This document shows, piece after piece, positions 63,855 through 64,000 of a stretch of 64,000 nucleotides of DNA; positions within the stretch are counted from its first letter, which is position 1; each line of letters opens with the position of its first letter. Both the position numbers and the translations under genes were made by a program. The notes beneath the pieces were generated by a model. That model did no database searches, was not told the origin of the DNA, and saw nothing but the letters and a program-made list of their open reading frames with translations. Origin of the DNA: Pseudomonadales bacterium (GTDB lineage: Bacteria > Pseudomonadota > Gammaproteobacteria > Pseudomonadales > IMCC2047); NCBI GenBank assembly GCA_024234615.1, contig JACKNY010000001.1, forward strand, positions 1,888,501 through 1,952,500, given 5' to 3'.

Positions 63855-64000
63855 ATGCCAAAACCTTGGTACCCACATCTGGTCGTGGCAGCAATCATCG
63901 AGTGCGATGGAAAGTTTCTAATGATTGAAGAAAGGTCGGATGGTATGCAGGTTATCAACCAGCCTGCAGGCCATGTCGAAAAAGGTGAAACCCTAATTCA
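63855..64000 (+). CDS. nudJ: NudJ-type Nudix phosphatase, N-terminal fragment (runs off the window)
   Basis: Only the first 48 codons are present: MPKPWYPHLVVAAIIECDGK, then IEERSDG and the start of the Nudix box NQPAGHVEKGET. This is the NudJ N-terminus (HMP-PP and nucleoside tri/diphosphate hydrolase). The ATG lies 5 bases after the rluE stop. The active-site REXXEE part is beyond the window. Confidence 0.85.
   Translation, partial: MPKPWYPHLVVAAIIECDGKFLMIEERSDGMQVINQPAGHVEKGETLI

Noticed and set aside
1..64000. CRISPR arrays, insertion sequences, prophage or rRNA
   Set aside because: No regular direct repeats, transposase, integrase or rRNA sequence was seen on either strand.

Overview
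The window is a 64 kb piece of chromosome from a gammaproteobacterium, most likely a marine member of the Pseudomonadales/Cellvibrionales side of the class. The evidence is gene order: dusA-tal-rssC-rssB-mlaA, tRNA(Pro-Arg-His-Leu)-tig-clpP-clpX-lon-hupB-ppiD, cysS-glnS-ppiB-lpxH, trxB-aat-bpt-infA and clpA-clpS-icd-rluE-nudJ all follow the Pseudomonas-type backbone. Genes are dense, base composition is moderate and even, and I see no insertion sequence, prophage, CRISPR array or rRNA. The species is not identified.

Layout. (1) 1-9.6 kb, catabolism and transport: the start of a leucine/isovalerate operon (liuR-liuA) with a perfect palindromic operator, two MFS transporters, a TetR regulator, a class III omega-aminotransferase and a trifunctional-size PutA without a DNA-binding domain. 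(2) 9.9-16.3 kb, an accessory stress/proteolysis cluster: a second-type FtsH diverging from patatin phospholipase, a Lon-like S16 protease with its own AAA domain, and a two-domain universal stress protein. (3) 16.4-21.1 kb, a minus-strand operon in which molybdopterin molybdotransferase MoeA is followed by a TonB-dependent receptor, a TiaS-like 'IDDTDN' protein and a small polytopic membrane protein. This is the least explained group and the best candidate for an undescribed system, perhaps molybdate or tungstate acquisition coupled to cofactor maturation. (4) 21.3-30.4 kb: dusA, tal, a TerB-like gene, an RssB/RssC partner-switching pair, mlaA and hrpA. (5) 30.6-39.6 kb: a MaoC hydratase, a Yej peptide ABC transporter with two tandem YejA binding proteins, and fabI. 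(6) 39.6-49.1 kb: protein folding and turnover, ppiD, hupB, lon, clpX, clpP and tig, headed by a four-gene tRNA operon with a clear sigma-70 promoter; lon has a good sigma-32 promoter. (7) 49.2-58.9 kb: cysS, glnS, ppiB, lpxH, miaE, gor, a glutaredoxin-like gene, trxB, aat, bpt and infA. (8) 59-64 kb: clpA, clpS, icd, rluE and the start of nudJ.

How the parts work together. The right half contains nearly the whole bacterial N-degron pathway side by side (Aat and Bpt add Leu/Phe, ClpS recognises it, ClpAP degrades), together with the other main cytoplasmic proteases ClpXP and Lon. The left part adds further proteases (FtsH-like, Lon-like), so protein quality control is unusually well represented. 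Starts were moved from the longest open frame to the codon best supported by Shine-Dalgarno, family length or signal peptide; these choices are noted per gene.
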